In this document: positions 8,736 through 20,812 of the stretch, in pieces
Position numbering within the stretch: the stretch's first letter is position 1
Layout of the letters: each line of letters starts with the position of its first letter
From: Gluconobacter sp. Dm-62
Lineage (GTDB): Bacteria; Pseudomonadota; Alphaproteobacteria; Acetobacterales; Acetobacteraceae
Reading direction: 5' to 3'
Assembly: GCF_018256155.1 (NCBI RefSeq)
Contig: NZ_JAERLY010000005.1
Span: forward strand, 1 to 64,000
DNA: 64,000 nucleotides
Translations under genes and position numbers: made by a program
The notes under the pieces: model-generated
Databases searched by the model: none
The model's input: only the letters and a program-made list of their open reading frames with translations
Told to the model about the DNA's origin: nothing

Positions 8736-9224
8736 ATGTCCGCAAAGAAAGCTTTCAGAATTTCACGATATATCTGTTGTGCTGTGATTTTGGGAGCAGG
8801 TGTCATTCCGCAGCTGGTTCAAGCGGAAGAGCTCACAACTCTATCTCTTTCTCAGGCGCGTTTTCTCGCGCAGGCCGCTGAAAAAAGAGCTGCTTCGAAC
8901 CAGACAAGCGTTGTGGTGACTGTTGTCGACGCTTCAGGGCAGCCTCTGCTTGTCGAGCGCATGGCAGGAGCACAACTCGCCAGTATCGAACTTTCCCAAC
9001 GCAAGGCCGTAAGCGCCGTTTTCTACAGGCGACCCTCGGCAGCGTTTGAAGCAGCCTTGAGCGGCGGAAAAATGGCCGTTTTGGCTCTGCCTCACGCTAT
9101 GCCTGCCGGAGGCGGTGTCCCCATTTTCCACAACATTCAGCTGGTAGGGGGCATTGGTGTCAGCGGTGGAAATAATGCCCAGGACTCTGAGGCCGCCAAC
9201 GCCGCCGTGGGAGCGCTGAAATGA
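8736..9224 (+). CDS. GlcG/HbpS-like DUF336 protein, secreted
   Basis: 162-residue heme-degrading/GlcG-like (DUF336) protein. It has a signal peptide (MSAKKAFRISRYICCAVILG to about QLVQA, residues 1-27) and then one DUF336 domain with the usual AQAAEKRAASNQTSVVVTVVDASG start, LVERMAGAQLASIELSQRKAVSA and the glycine-rich GGGVPIFHNIQLVGGIGVSGG end. The ATG at 8736 is preferred to an upstream start because the signal peptide begins there. It is the first gene of the cluster leading to the sorbitol dehydrogenase-type complex. DUF336 proteins are often found next to periplasmic alcohol or sugar dehydrogenases in acetic acid bacteria; their role there is not settled, and cofactor or heme handling is a guess. 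Confidence 0.8.
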   Translation: MSAKKAFRISRYICCAVILGAGVIPQLVQAEELTTLSLSQARFLAQAAEKRAASNQTSVVVTVVDASGQPLLVERMAGAQLASIELSQRKAVSAVFYRRPSAAFEAALSGGKMAVLALPHAMPAGGGVPIFHNIQLVGGIGVSGGNNAQDSEAANAAVGALK

Positions 9225-9267
9225 GAATGATCCCTGTTGCGGACCGCAGCGGACAAGGAGTTGAGGC

Positions 9268-9936
9268 ATGATCAAATCCAGCACTCCTCCATCCGGTATG
9301 TCCCAATCTGTTCTAGGGCGTCGCTCTCTGCTGATCGGCACCATTATGGGCAGTGTTACAGCGGCTATAGGCAGTTCCGTCCTTGGTAAAGCCGGCGCTC
9401 TTGCCGCCACCCCGCTTGACGAAACATTCCTCAATATCTCGCGGGCAGTCACCGGCCGACCGGATCTCGATCCGGTCCTCAGCAGCCGGCTCTGTGCTGC
9501 GATGCAGGCAACCTTTCCCGGTTATGCGACCACAATTCAGGCTCTGGCCTCGGTGACGACGCGTGGGGGGCAGCCACATGAGATTCTTGATCGTGCAGGC
9601 GATCTGAAGAAGGCGTTCCTGGCGCTCAATGCTGCCTGGTACACCGGTTCAGTCGAAGACAAAATGGGCGCGCCAATGGTCGCCTATTATGATGCCCTCA
9701 TGTACCAGCCCACGAAAGATGGATTGCCTGTACCCACCTATTGCTATGGCCGCCCAGGCTGGTGGACAGAGGCGCCTCCGGCTCTCGGCATTCCTATCCA
9801 TGCACCATTGCCTGCGACGCCGGCCCCCCCTGCTCCACCGGGCGTAGAAAGCAAAATTCCTCCGCAGTCGCCGCCTTTGAAAACCATTACGCCCTCTTCC
9901 CCCCCATACGTCCCAAAACCTCGTCAGGAGCACTAA
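9268..9936 (+). CDS. sldS: FAD-sorbitol dehydrogenase-type small subunit
   Basis: 222-residue small subunit of a three-subunit membrane dehydrogenase. It carries a Tat-like signal (LGRRSLLIGTIMGSVTAAIG, about residues 13-32), the sorbitol dehydrogenase small-subunit core (DETFLNISRAVTGRPDLDPVL, then ALNAAWYTG and a C-terminal TYCYGRPGWWTEAP near 156-169) and a proline-rich tail (170-222) that is longer than usual. The small subunit exports and supports the FAD subunit encoded immediately downstream. FAD-SLDH in Gluconobacter oxidises D-sorbitol to L-sorbose, and the fructose dehydrogenase small subunit belongs to the same family, so the substrate remains open. Confidence 0.8.
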   Translation: MIKSSTPPSGMSQSVLGRRSLLIGTIMGSVTAAIGSSVLGKAGALAATPLDETFLNISRAVTGRPDLDPVLSSRLCAAMQATFPGYATTIQALASVTTRGGQPHEILDRAGDLKKAFLALNAAWYTGSVEDKMGAPMVAYYDALMYQPTKDGLPVPTYCYGRPGWWTEAPPALGIPIHAPLPATPAPPAPPGVESKIPPQSPPLKTITPSSPPYVPKPRQEH

Positions 9937-9938
9937 CA

Positions 9939-11597
9939 ATGGCCAAACCGGTTTTTTCATCGTCCGGAGATGCATCGGCAGACGTCATTGTCGTCGGATC
10001 CGGAGTGGTGGGCGGGATGGTGGCAAACGAGCTCGCAGCTGCTGGCCATTCCGTTCTGATCCTGGAAGCGGGGCTACGCCTCAAGCGCGCGGAATATGTG
10101 GAAAACTGGCGTAATATGCCGTTCCACAACCGGCTTCATTCAGATTTTCAGGGGCTTTATCCGCAGTCCCCGATGGCTCAAGCCCCCTTATATTTCCCCC
10201 CAAATGATTACGTGGGCCTGTCGGGACCCAACGGTTCAGCTTTCAAGCAGGGCTATCTTCGTACCGTAGGTGGCACAACATGGCACTGGGCGGCTTCATG
10301 CTGGCGGCATCTTCCTTCTGATTTCGAGATGAAGTCACGCTATGGTGTCGGTCGTGACTGGGCCATTTCGTATGATGAGCTGGAACCATTTTATTGCCGT
10401 GCGGAGGAGGAGATGGGGGTTTCGGGCCCCCATGACAAATCTCTCCAGTCCCCTTCGGAACGGAGCCGCCCCTACCCCCGGGACATGATCCCGTTCGGCT
10501 ATGGTGACCGTCGGGTCGCGGAAATCGTGAATCCCCACGGTTTTCATCTCGTTCCCATTCCACAGGGGCGGAGTATCGAACCTTATGGCGAGCGCCCGGC
10601 CTGTTGCGGCAACAACAACTGTCAGCCCATCTGCCCCATCGGCGCCATGTATAACGGCATCCAGCATATTGAAAAAGCTGAGTCCAAAGGCGCTGTCACC
10701 ATTGCGGAAGCGGTCGTCTATCGGATTGATACCGATGAAAACAACCGTGTGACCGCCGTCCACTGGTATGACGCCCATCGGCAGTCCCACAAGGCGACCG
10801 GCAAGACATTCGTCCTTGCGTGTAATGGCATCGAAAACCCCCGCCTGCTCCTGCTGGCAGCAAACGAGCGCAATCCGAGTGGTATTGCCAATTCGTCTGA
10901 CCAGGTGGGCCGCAACATGATGGACCACTCTGGGGTGCACGCATCCTTTCTGGCCAACGAGCCGCTCTGGTTCGGACGCGGCCCGGCGCAGAGCAGTTGC
11001 ATCGTTGGCCCCCGGGATGGGGATTTCCGACGGGATTACTCGGCCAACAAGATGATCCTCAACAATATCAGCCGCGTCGCTCCTGCCACGGAACAGGCTC
11101 TCAAGCTTGGTCTTGTCGGAAAGGAGCTTGATGACGAAATTCGCCGTCGTGCAGCTTGCGGTGTGGATCTTTCCATCAGCCTGGAGCCCCTTCCCGACCC
11201 GGAAAACCGCCTGACGCTCAGCAAAACCCGCAAGGATCCCCAGGGACTGGCCTGTCCTGATATCCATTACGATGTGGGCGATTATGTCCGCAAAGGGCTC
11301 AATGCCGTCACCACCCAGGTCAAGGAAATTGCTGGTCTGCTTGGGGGTACCGAGCTTCGCATCACGACAGATTACAACGCCAATAACCACATCATGGGCG
11401 GAACGATCATGGGCCGTGATCCGAAGGATTCGGTCGTAGACGGCGATTGCCGCGCCCATGACCATCCCAATCTGTGGATCCCCGGCGGTGGCGCGATGCC
11501 GTCTGCAAGCGTCGTCAACACCACGCTGAGCATGGCAGCGCTCGGTCTGAAAGCTGCTGACTCCATCAAGGCCGCTTTCGCACGGGGGCTGGCATGA
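9939..11597 (+). CDS. sldL: FAD-sorbitol/fructose dehydrogenase-type large subunit (GMC)
   Basis: 552-residue GMC-family FAD subunit. The Rossmann motif is VVGSGVVGG (residues 18-26), followed by GGTTWHWA near 108, a cysteine-containing ACCGNNNCQPICP segment near 222-234 that matches SldL/FdhL proteins, and the GMC C-terminus NNHIMGG (near 485) and SVVNTTLSM (near 526) bearing the catalytic His and Asn. The frame is open further upstream, but the ATG at 9939 lies two bases after the sldS stop with a CAGGAG ribosome-binding site. It overlaps the cytochrome gene by 4 bp. The length agrees with sorbitol and fructose dehydrogenase large subunits. Confidence 0.85.
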   Translation: MAKPVFSSSGDASADVIVVGSGVVGGMVANELAAAGHSVLILEAGLRLKRAEYVENWRNMPFHNRLHSDFQGLYPQSPMAQAPLYFPPNDYVGLSGPNGSAFKQGYLRTVGGTTWHWAASCWRHLPSDFEMKSRYGVGRDWAISYDELEPFYCRAEEEMGVSGPHDKSLQSPSERSRPYPRDMIPFGYGDRRVAEIVNPHGFHLVPIPQGRSIEPYGERPACCGNNNCQPICPIGAMYNGIQHIEKAESKGAVTIAEAVVYRIDTDENNRVTAVHWYDAHRQSHKATGKTFVLACNGIENPRLLLLAANERNPSGIANSSDQVGRNMMDHSGVHASFLANEPLWFGRGPAQSSCIVGPRDGDFRRDYSANKMILNNISRVAPATEQALKLGLVGKELDDEIRRRAACGVDLSISLEPLPDPENRLTLSKTRKDPQGLACPDIHYDVGDYVRKGLNAVTTQVKEIAGLLGGTELRITTDYNANNHIMGGTIMGRDPKDSVVDGDCRAHDHPNLWIPGGGAMPSASVVNTTLSMAALGLKAADSIKAAFARGLA

Positions 11598-13024
11598 AAC
11601 AGAAGTCCCACAAAAGCCTGAGGGTTTTCGGCTGTCTTGCTCTTGCCGCGGCACTTGATCTCGGCGCCAGCACAGTCGTTCATGCTCAGGACGCTGGTTC
11701 AAATGAGGCCGTCGCCCAGCGCGGACACTATCTCGCCATCGCTGCCGACTGCGCAGCCTGCCACACGGCTCCGGACGGCGGAAAAGCATTTGCCGGCGGA
11801 TACGGCATCGCGTCTCCACTTGGATCGATCTATTCGACCAATATCACGCCATCAAAGAATTACGGGATCGGCAATTACACCGAAAAAGAATTTGCACACG
11901 CGCTCCGCGAAGGCGTCCGACGCGACGGGGCACATCTTTATCCGGCGATGCCTTACACGTCCTATACCAAGCTGACAGACGACGACATCCACGCCCTGTA
12001 TGTCTACTTCATGTCCTCGGTGAAGCCTGTCGAGAGCAGCCCGCAGAAAACCGCTCTGCCGTTTCCCTATAATATCCGGGCTTCCATGGCGATCTGGAAT
12101 GCCCTGTTCCTTGACGATACGCGTTTCAAGCCAGACCCTTCCAAATCCGTTGAGGTCAATCGCGGGCATTACCTGTCCTATGCGCTGGCCCATTGCGACA
12201 CGTGCCACACTCCCCGAAATGCCATGATGGCGGAAAAGGGAAGCAGCCCTCTGGCCGGTGCGTCACTGTCGTCGTGGTATGCGCCGAATGTGACTTCTGA
12301 TCCCGTCAGCGGCATCGGCGGCTGGAGCAACGAGGACCTGTTCCGCTACCTCAAGACCGGAGATGTTCCTGGCAAGGCGCAGGCAGGTGGCCCCATGGCA
12401 GAAGCCATTGAGCACAGCTTCCAGTATCTGGATGACGCCGATATCCGAGCCATGGTTGCTTATATCAAGCAGGTCCCGGCCATTTCGGACAGCAAGGACA
12501 AAGCTGCCCGCGAAAGCTATGGGAAAACTTCCGATCGTGAAGCCGTTTACCGCGCTTTGCCCACCAATCGGATCAGTCGTGGCGAGTATCTCTTTTCGGG
12601 AGAATGCGCGGCCTGCCATCGGCCAACCGGTCAGGGCAGCCCGGACGGCTACTACCCACAGCTTTTCCATAATACCGCCGTGGGGGCACCCATCGCCGAT
12701 AACCTGATCACCACGATCCTCATGGGGGTCCGGCGCGAGGTCAACGGCCATACGACCTACATGCCGGGGTTTGGGGAAGGCTCTTACGTTGACACGCTCT
12801 CCGATCAGGACATTGCGGATATCAGCAATTACGTCGAGCAGCATTTCGGTAACCCGAATGTCAAAGTCACTCCTGACGACGTGAAGCTGATCCGTTCCGG
12901 TGGACCCAAGCCCCTTATTGCGCAGCTTGGCGCCTACACAGTGCCCGCAATGATCGGGGCAGCCCTGATTTTCGCCCTGGCCATCCTTTTCTTCATCCGA
13001 CTTTCCCGAAAAGTGAAGGCCTGA
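11594..13024 (+). CDS. sldC: Triheme cytochrome c subunit of the sorbitol dehydrogenase-type complex
   Basis: 476-residue cytochrome c subunit that relays electrons to ubiquinone. It has a signal peptide (1-31), three heme sites (CAACH at 53-57, CDTCH near 201, CAACH near 338) and a C-terminal transmembrane helix (AMIGAALIFALAILFFIRL, about 450-468) with positive residues after it, which anchors the complex. It is coupled to the large subunit by a 4-bp overlap. The paralogue at 1605-2933 shares the heme layout but lacks this anchor. Confidence 0.87.
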   Translation: MKQKSHKSLRVFGCLALAAALDLGASTVVHAQDAGSNEAVAQRGHYLAIAADCAACHTAPDGGKAFAGGYGIASPLGSIYSTNITPSKNYGIGNYTEKEFAHALREGVRRDGAHLYPAMPYTSYTKLTDDDIHALYVYFMSSVKPVESSPQKTALPFPYNIRASMAIWNALFLDDTRFKPDPSKSVEVNRGHYLSYALAHCDTCHTPRNAMMAEKGSSPLAGASLSSWYAPNVTSDPVSGIGGWSNEDLFRYLKTGDVPGKAQAGGPMAEAIEHSFQYLDDADIRAMVAYIKQVPAISDSKDKAARESYGKTSDREAVYRALPTNRISRGEYLFSGECAACHRPTGQGSPDGYYPQLFHNTAVGAPIADNLITTILMGVRREVNGHTTYMPGFGEGSYVDTLSDQDIADISNYVEQHFGNPNVKVTPDDVKLIRSGGPKPLIAQLGAYTVPAMIGAALIFALAILFFIRLSRKVKA

Positions 13025-13067
13025 GGCTTTCGCTCCTTTCGTCTAACGTCTCCAGGAGACCCCAGAG

Positions 13068-14213
13068 ATGCAAAGACTGTGCCTGTTATCCTGTGCCGCA
13101 CTTCTTGCGTTCGCTTCGTCCGCCCATGCCCAGACAGTGGTATCGGCCAATGATGCACATTCCATTCTCCGGAACGGGGTGCAGGTCCTGCCTCATCCGC
13201 TCAGATCGGATTCCCTTTCGTTTCTTGAAAAAACACCCGACGGGGCATGGAAAGTCCGCACCAGTATTGATGTTCCAACCAGCGTCATCGGGCCGCCAAC
13301 CGCTGTGACCTTCAGCCCGGACGGTAAGACACTTGTCGTGTCGGCCGCATCCAGGCCTGACCCGCAGACCGGGAAAATCGTTCCTGATGACCAGATCACC
13401 GTTATCGATATTTCCGGACCAGAACCAAAAATCGCGCAGCGCATAGCATCCGCACCGGGTGCGACCACCCTGCGTTTTACGCCGGATGGACATCATCTTC
13501 TCGTCGCCAATGGCAAGTCGGGAGTCCTGACATGGTTCACGTTTGACGGGATGACCCTCGGCAACCGGCGTGTTATCTCCCTGCCCGTCTCCGGTTTTCC
13601 GGGTGGTCTCGCCATTCTTCCGGACGGAAAGCGCGCCCTCGTAAGCCTGTGGCAGGCTGACAGGGTCTACACCCTCCATATCAATGGCGATCAGATCTCC
13701 GTCGATCCTCATCCTCTCGCCATCAAACCAGGGCCCTGGAATATCCAGCTGAGCAAAGACGGGCACTATGCCGTCATGGGGCTGCTGGGCCATGGTGAAG
13801 GACTGCCGGGGGCTCTTGCGGTTCTGGACGTCAGTGCCGATCCAATCCGGGAAATACAGCGAACTCCCGTTCCCAACGCGCCGGAGGGGCTCGATATCTC
13901 TCCAGACGGTCAGTATGTCGCGGTCGTCTCACAGAACGGTTCAGCGCTCTCCCCGTCTTCTCCGCGCTACCATGATCGGGGCATCGTCACTGTGCTCTCA
14001 TTCCATGACGGTCATCTGGCATCGCTGGCACACGCGCCGGGGACGTTATGGCCGCAGGGCCTGACCTTCTCCCCGGATGGTCATGACATTCTCGTTCAGG
14101 GCGTCATGGATCGCAGCCTGTTGACCCTGTCGTGGAATGGCACCCAGCTTCGCAAATTAGGTGAAACCGTGCTGCCGAGCGGTGGGGCCGACCTCGAAAA
14201 GAGTTCACCGTAG
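13068..14213 (+). CDS. Secreted YVTN/lactonase-like beta-propeller protein
   Basis: 381-residue protein with a signal peptide (1-21, ending SAHA) and repeated propeller blades with the motif TFSPDGK, TLRFTPDGHHLLVANG, GLAILPDGKRALVS, GLDISPDGQYVAVVS and GLTFSPDGHDILVQG. This is the YncE/YVTN or 6-phosphogluconolactonase-like beta-propeller fold. It lies 43 bp after sldC on the same strand with a CAGGAG site, so it probably belongs to the same transcript. A periplasmic lactonase working on the aldonolactone products of sugar oxidation would fit the context, but family members also have non-enzymatic binding roles, so this is only an inference. Confidence 0.75.
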   Translation: MQRLCLLSCAALLAFASSAHAQTVVSANDAHSILRNGVQVLPHPLRSDSLSFLEKTPDGAWKVRTSIDVPTSVIGPPTAVTFSPDGKTLVVSAASRPDPQTGKIVPDDQITVIDISGPEPKIAQRIASAPGATTLRFTPDGHHLLVANGKSGVLTWFTFDGMTLGNRRVISLPVSGFPGGLAILPDGKRALVSLWQADRVYTLHINGDQISVDPHPLAIKPGPWNIQLSKDGHYAVMGLLGHGEGLPGALAVLDVSADPIREIQRTPVPNAPEGLDISPDGQYVAVVSQNGSALSPSSPRYHDRGIVTVLSFHDGHLASLAHAPGTLWPQGLTFSPDGHDILVQGVMDRSLLTLSWNGTQLRKLGETVLPSGGADLEKSSP

Positions 14214-14413
14214 CGGAGGAAATTTCTGGTTGGGTGTTCCTTTTTGCTGCTCTTCGCGCGGAGTGGAGAAGCCTGTCCTCCCTAACTTTCAGGGCCAGCC
14301 TCTGAGTCCCCTGATTGTCTGGGTAAACCACACACCCGTAAAAGACTGGTGGAAAGGCAGGCAGCGCACATGGTGATGCACGATATATCGGGAGCTACAG
14401 GACTACATTTCGC

Positions 14414-15166
14414 TCACAGGCAAAGAAAACCCTCCTGTGCTCTGCGAAAGCGTTTCTCAAGGCTGCACCGGGCCGCGATGACTGCGTCTGGCAGACGTTT
14501 ACCATCTGCCAATGCCGAAGCCATGCTGCTCGCCAGCTGACATCCTGTTCCTCTGAGATCAACGGGATAACGGGGCGAACAAAAAGACATCGCAGGGTAG
14601 TCCGTCCGATAGAGAACATCCGTCGATACATCGGAATGCTGATCATGGCCGCCTTTCAGAAGGACGCTGTGGCAGCCACGATCCAGAAGGGCCTCCACAA
14701 CATCAATACGTTCGGAGGCCTGATCCATCTGTAATGCCGACTTCAATACCGCCAGCTCTGGCAGGTTTGGGGTCAGAACAGTTGCACGGGGTAGAAGCAG
14801 CTCGATGAGGGCCTGAACACCTTCCGGCTCCAGCAGGCGATGCCCGGAGCTGGAACACAGGACGGGGTCCAGCACGATTGGCACATCCGGAAGATGAGCA
14901 GCCACAACCCGTATGAGAGCGGCGTTGCACAAAACGCCAACCTTGATGGCGCCGATCCCGTCTTCCAGCGCAGTCTCGATCTGGGCTGCGAGCATATTCG
15001 GAGAAACAGGTTCCACACCCTGAACCCTGCGATCTGTCTGGGCTGTAACCGCGGTGACGGCGATGCGGGCCGTTTGTCCGGCCTCATGAACGGCAAGAAG
15101 GTCGCGTGCAATGCCGGCCCCTCCGCTGGAATCCATCCCGCCGATCAGAAGGACGGGACGCTTCAT
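14414..15166 (-). CDS. thiD: Hydroxymethylpyrimidine/phosphomethylpyrimidine kinase
   Basis: 250-residue ribokinase-fold kinase that phosphorylates HMP and HMP-P to HMP-PP for thiamine synthesis. The N-terminus LLIGGMDSSGGAGIARDL matches the substrate-binding GSDSSGGAGI loop, VLDPVL is present mid-protein, and the anion-hole/catalytic region reads DLRGTGCQLASSMA (canonical GTGC). It is the last gene of the thi operon and overlaps thiF by 4 bp. The C-terminus is a little shorter than in many ThiD proteins (about 265 residues) but covers the domain. Confidence 0.9.
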   Translation of the reverse strand: MKRPVLLIGGMDSSGGAGIARDLLAVHEAGQTARIAVTAVTAQTDRRVQGVEPVSPNMLAAQIETALEDGIGAIKVGVLCNAALIRVVAAHLPDVPIVLDPVLCSSSGHRLLEPEGVQALIELLLPRATVLTPNLPELAVLKSALQMDQASERIDVVEALLDRGCHSVLLKGGHDQHSDVSTDVLYRTDYPAMSFCSPRYPVDLRGTGCQLASSMASALADGKRLPDAVIAARCSLEKRFRRAQEGFLCL

Positions 15167-16125
15167 TGCCCTGTTGTCGCAATATAGGAAACGGCCCCAT
15201 TCCGTTCAGAAAAGCGTCTCGCGGCCCGCCATGCTCGCAGGCCGCTCGCACAAACGAACACGGTTCTTCCTGCTCCAACGTCCGGTATTTCCGGATTTTC
15301 CAGTGGCCCGCGTACGGCCCAGTCCACGGAAGGCGGCCCCTTTTCGCCTCGCTCCCGGAGATCAAACACGCGATCCGCCTCAGTGAGCTCTGCAAGCCCG
15401 AGAACAAAGGGAGCGTCTTCTTCCGGCGGAGGGGCGTCATCAAAGCGGAAAGACGAACTGCGCCAGTGCTCCAGATCCAGACTGATCATCTGCCCCAGCG
15501 GGGACGGCTGTAAATCGAGCAGGATCGACAACGTCATCTGAGCCTGAATCGCTCCCAGAGCCGCTACGACAGGCCCGGACACACCCGCATCTGAACAGGT
15601 CGGAAAACGGGCAGGAATGTCTGGAAATACTGCGCGATAACCTGGCGCTCCGCTGCAAAATCCACCTGCATAGCCAGCCTGACCCAGCACCGAAGCGCTG
15701 ACGAGCGGGATGCCCGTCTCAAGACAGAGGTCAGACAGCATGTATGTAACAGCCACACTATCGGCCGCATCCACCACAACAGAGATCCCCGGCAACAGGC
15801 AACGGGCTGATGCGGGTTCCAGACGCTGAGCGACGGGGACGATCCGGCAATCCGGATTTAAGCCGGACAAACGGTCCGCCACGCAGGAGACCTTCAGCTT
15901 CCCGATATCCTCCATGCGAAACAGGGTCTGCCGATGAAGATTGCTTTCATCCACACGGTCATGATCCACCACTGTAATTCTTCCGCATCCCGCTCCGACG
16001 ACAGCTGGCAGCACAGTCGCCCCTAGCCCGCCCGCTCCCACAACCAGAACATGGGCGTCGAGAAGGCGCTTCTGATCAGCTTCGCCCTGCGGAAAGAGGC
16101 TGATCTGCCGCACATATCGGCTCAT
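15163..16125 (-). CDS. thiF: ThiF/MoeB adenylyltransferase fused to a rhodanese-like domain
   Basis: 320-residue E1-like enzyme predicted to adenylate the C-terminal glycine of Thi[35 protein letters not shown] gives the R-finger and nucleotide-binding GxGxxG; the catalytic Cys is in TCSDAGV (about residue 172). The paired CXXC zinc motifs usual for MoeB/ThiF are not visible. After about residue 225 there is a rhodanese-like domain (VFDLRERGE, WAVRGPLEN, VFVCASGLRAWRAA) with the active-site Cys in the CASGLR loop, which could supply the sulfur for ThiS thiocarboxylation. The start is set at 16125, where ATGA overlaps the thiE stop; a longer open frame exists upstream. Confidence 0.85.
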   Translation of the reverse strand: MSRYVRQISLFPQGEADQKRLLDAHVLVVGAGGLGATVLPAVVGAGCGRITVVDHDRVDESNLHRQTLFRMEDIGKLKVSCVADRLSGLNPDCRIVPVAQRLEPASARCLLPGISVVVDAADSVAVTYMLSDLCLETGIPLVSASVLGQAGYAGGFCSGAPGYRAVFPDIPARFPTCSDAGVSGPVVAALGAIQAQMTLSILLDLQPSPLGQMISLDLEHWRSSSFRFDDAPPPEEDAPFVLGLAELTEADRVFDLRERGEKGPPSVDWAVRGPLENPEIPDVGAGRTVFVCASGLRAWRAARRFSERNGAVSYIATTGQ

Positions 16126-16733
16126 CGCCTGTAAGCCCGTGTGGAAGACACCCATTCCTGACAGCGGGTAACGGGGTTTTGCGCCATCTGGATATCCGTC
16201 ACTACCGCAGCGCTGTCCGCCCCGGCAGAAAAGACACCGGCAAGCCGCTCAGGCTTCAGCCCGCCGATAGCGACGAGCGGCGTCTGACCAGCCCGCTTCT
16301 TCCAGTCCGTCACCCGCTCCAACCCCTGCGGTCCCCATTTCATTTTTTTCAGAAGGGTCGGGTAAACAGGCCCAAGGGCAACATAGGCGGGTTCATACGA
16401 CAGGGCGCGTTCAAGTTCCGCCGGATCATGGGTGGACAGGCCAAACCTGATCCCGGCTTTCCGCAGCGCATCAAAATCCGCCGTTTCCATGTCTTCCTGC
16501 CCGAGATGGACGAAATCGCATCCCAGTTCCATCGCAAGGCGCCAGTAATCGTTGATGACAAGCTGCGTGCCATGCTGCGCGCACAGGTCACGGGCGTGAC
16601 GGATCTGACGGCGGATTTCGGCCTCGGGCTTGTCCTTGAGGCGAAGCTGCACCAGCCGCACGCCACAGGGCAGAAGTGTTTCAAGAAGCCCCACGTCACC
16701 CACAAGCAGATAAAACGGATCAAGCGTCATCAT
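16122..16733 (-). CDS. thiE: Thiamine-phosphate synthase
   Basis: 203-residue TIM-barrel enzyme that joins HMP-PP and the thiazole phosphate to thiamine monophosphate. It shows [35 protein letters not shown] (pyrophosphate and Mg binding region, about residues 65-88), [21 protein letters not shown] and [11 protein letters not shown]. One substitution-prone feature is the loop after [11 protein letters not shown], which lacks the usual TxTK signature. It overlaps thiG upstream and thiF downstream by 4 bp each, in a tightly coupled operon. Confidence 0.9.
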   Translation of the reverse strand: MMTLDPFYLLVGDVGLLETLLPCGVRLVQLRLKDKPEAEIRRQIRHARDLCAQHGTQLVINDYWRLAMELGCDFVHLGQEDMETADFDALRKAGIRFGLSTHDPAELERALSYEPAYVALGPVYPTLLKKMKWGPQGLERVTDWKKRAGQTPLVAIGGLKPERLAGVFSAGADSAAVVTDIQMAQNPVTRCQEWVSSTRAYRR

Positions 16734-17488
16734 GCCAGCTCCGCCATCCCGAAAACGGGTGTCGACGCACTGGCCATATCCCGTTCCGGCATGAGACCGG
16801 CCTCGAAACCCTCCCGCCCCGCCTGTATGGCGCGCCCGAAGGCCCGTGCCATACCCACAGGATCAACCGCCTTCGCCACGGCGGTGTTCAGCAGCACGCC
16901 ATCAAATCCCAGTTCCATGGCCTGTGCGGCCTGACTGGGCGCGCCGATCCCCGCATCCACAACCAGCGGCACACCGGAGAAATGCGCCCTCATGGTCCGC
17001 AATCCCGCCAGATTTCGCAGCCCCTGCCCCGAACCAATGGGCGCGCCCCAGGGCATCAGGACTTTGCAACCGGCCTCAAGCAGCTTTTCTCCTACGATCA
17101 GATCCTCGGTCGTGTAGGGAAACACATCGAACCCTTCCGAACACAGCACATGCGCGGCTTCAACAAGGCCAAACGGATCAGGCTGGAGCGTGTCTGCATG
17201 GCCGATGACTTCCAGCTTGATCCATGACGTTCCGAACACCTCCCGCGCCATACGGGCGGTGGTTACCGCTTCCCTGACGGTATGACAGCCCGCTGTGTTA
17301 GGCAGCAGGCGGCAGCGACTGTTCGCGAGAAGGTCCCGGAATGCTCCCCCGGCCACCCCTTCGCGCCTCAGAGAGGCAGTAATGACCTCGGCGCCGGACG
17401 CTTCGATGGCCTCAAGCAGGATCTTGGGCGACGGATATTGCGCCGTGCCGAGCATCAGCCGGGACGTCAGATCAACATCATAGAACAT
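16730..17488 (-). CDS. thiG: Thiazole synthase
   Basis: 252-residue TIM-barrel thiazole synthase that condenses deoxyxylulose 5-phosphate, dehydroglycine and ThiS-thiocarboxylate. Landmarks are [12 protein letters not shown], the catalytic Lys in [41 protein letters not shown] (phosphate binding) and [29 protein letters not shown]. It follows thiS by 2 bp and overlaps thiE. The length is normal. Confidence 0.93.
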   Translation of the reverse strand: MFYDVDLTSRLMLGTAQYPSPKILLEAIEASGAEVITASLRREGVAGGAFRDLLANSRCRLLPNTAGCHTVREAVTTARMAREVFGTSWIKLEVIGHADTLQPDPFGLVEAAHVLCSEGFDVFPYTTEDLIVGEKLLEAGCKVLMPWGAPIGSGQGLRNLAGLRTMRAHFSGVPLVVDAGIGAPSQAAQAMELGFDGVLLNTAVAKAVDPVGMARAFGRAIQAGREGFEAGLMPERDMASASTPVFGMAELA

Positions 17489-17490
17489 AC

Positions 17491-17677
17491 TTAGCCCCCC
17501 TGCATCGGAGACAGGACCTCGACCTTCACGCCATCATTCAGACGGGTTTCGGAGCGAAGGGGGCGGGCAATGAAATCACCATTCAAGGCCGTGGCCACAC
17601 AGGGGGATTCAAAACCTTGCTCGATCAGCAGATCGGCCAGTGTCCGGACCTGCGTTTCGATATTCTGACCGTTCAGT

Positions 17678-17688
<11 letters not shown>
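17491..17688 (-). CDS. thiS: Sulfur carrier protein ThiS
   Basis: 65-residue ubiquitin-fold sulfur carrier ending in the diagnostic Gly-Gly (SPMQGG), which is adenylated by ThiF and thiocarboxylated. Start chosen at MRIELNGQ, which aligns with other ThiS proteins; the frame continues six codons upstream. The start lies inside the end of thiO (11-bp overlap), and the stop is 2 bp before thiG. Confidence 0.9.
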
Positions 17689-20517
<2,829 letters not shown>

Positions 20518-20556
20518 TCAATCCCCATACAACGACGGAAATGAGAGCCCTTCGGT

Positions 20557-20669
20557 CTTCCTACGCCAGTATCAACTGGGTCAGGTTCAAAGGGTCGCCT
20601 CACCGTACAGTCAGTTTCCCGACAGCACCAATCAGCCTCTCAGTCCCTTAGGCGGGACCCCCCTGACGA
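20557..20669 (-). promoter_or_regulatory. TPP riboswitch (THI element)
   Basis: Read on the minus strand the leader contains all conserved blocks of the TPP aptamer in order: a GGGG-rich P1 strand, ACTGAGAGGCTG, GACCCTTTGAACCTGA, then GTTGATACTGGCGTAGGAA. It begins about 260 bp upstream of thiC and should shut down thiCOSGEFD when TPP is abundant. No strong terminator hairpin is obvious between aptamer and thiC, so translational control or a Rho-dependent stop is possible. Confidence 0.96.
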
Positions 20670-20812
20670 AATTCGATCGTGATGGAGAAACAGAAGAAAA
20701 TCAACAGCGGAAATGTGTTCCGTTCAGATATGAAATTTTTATCTGAGTAAAATACATGGATGAAGCCCAAGAAAGACAACCACAACTCCTCAGCAATGCT
20801 ATCCGCTTTAGA

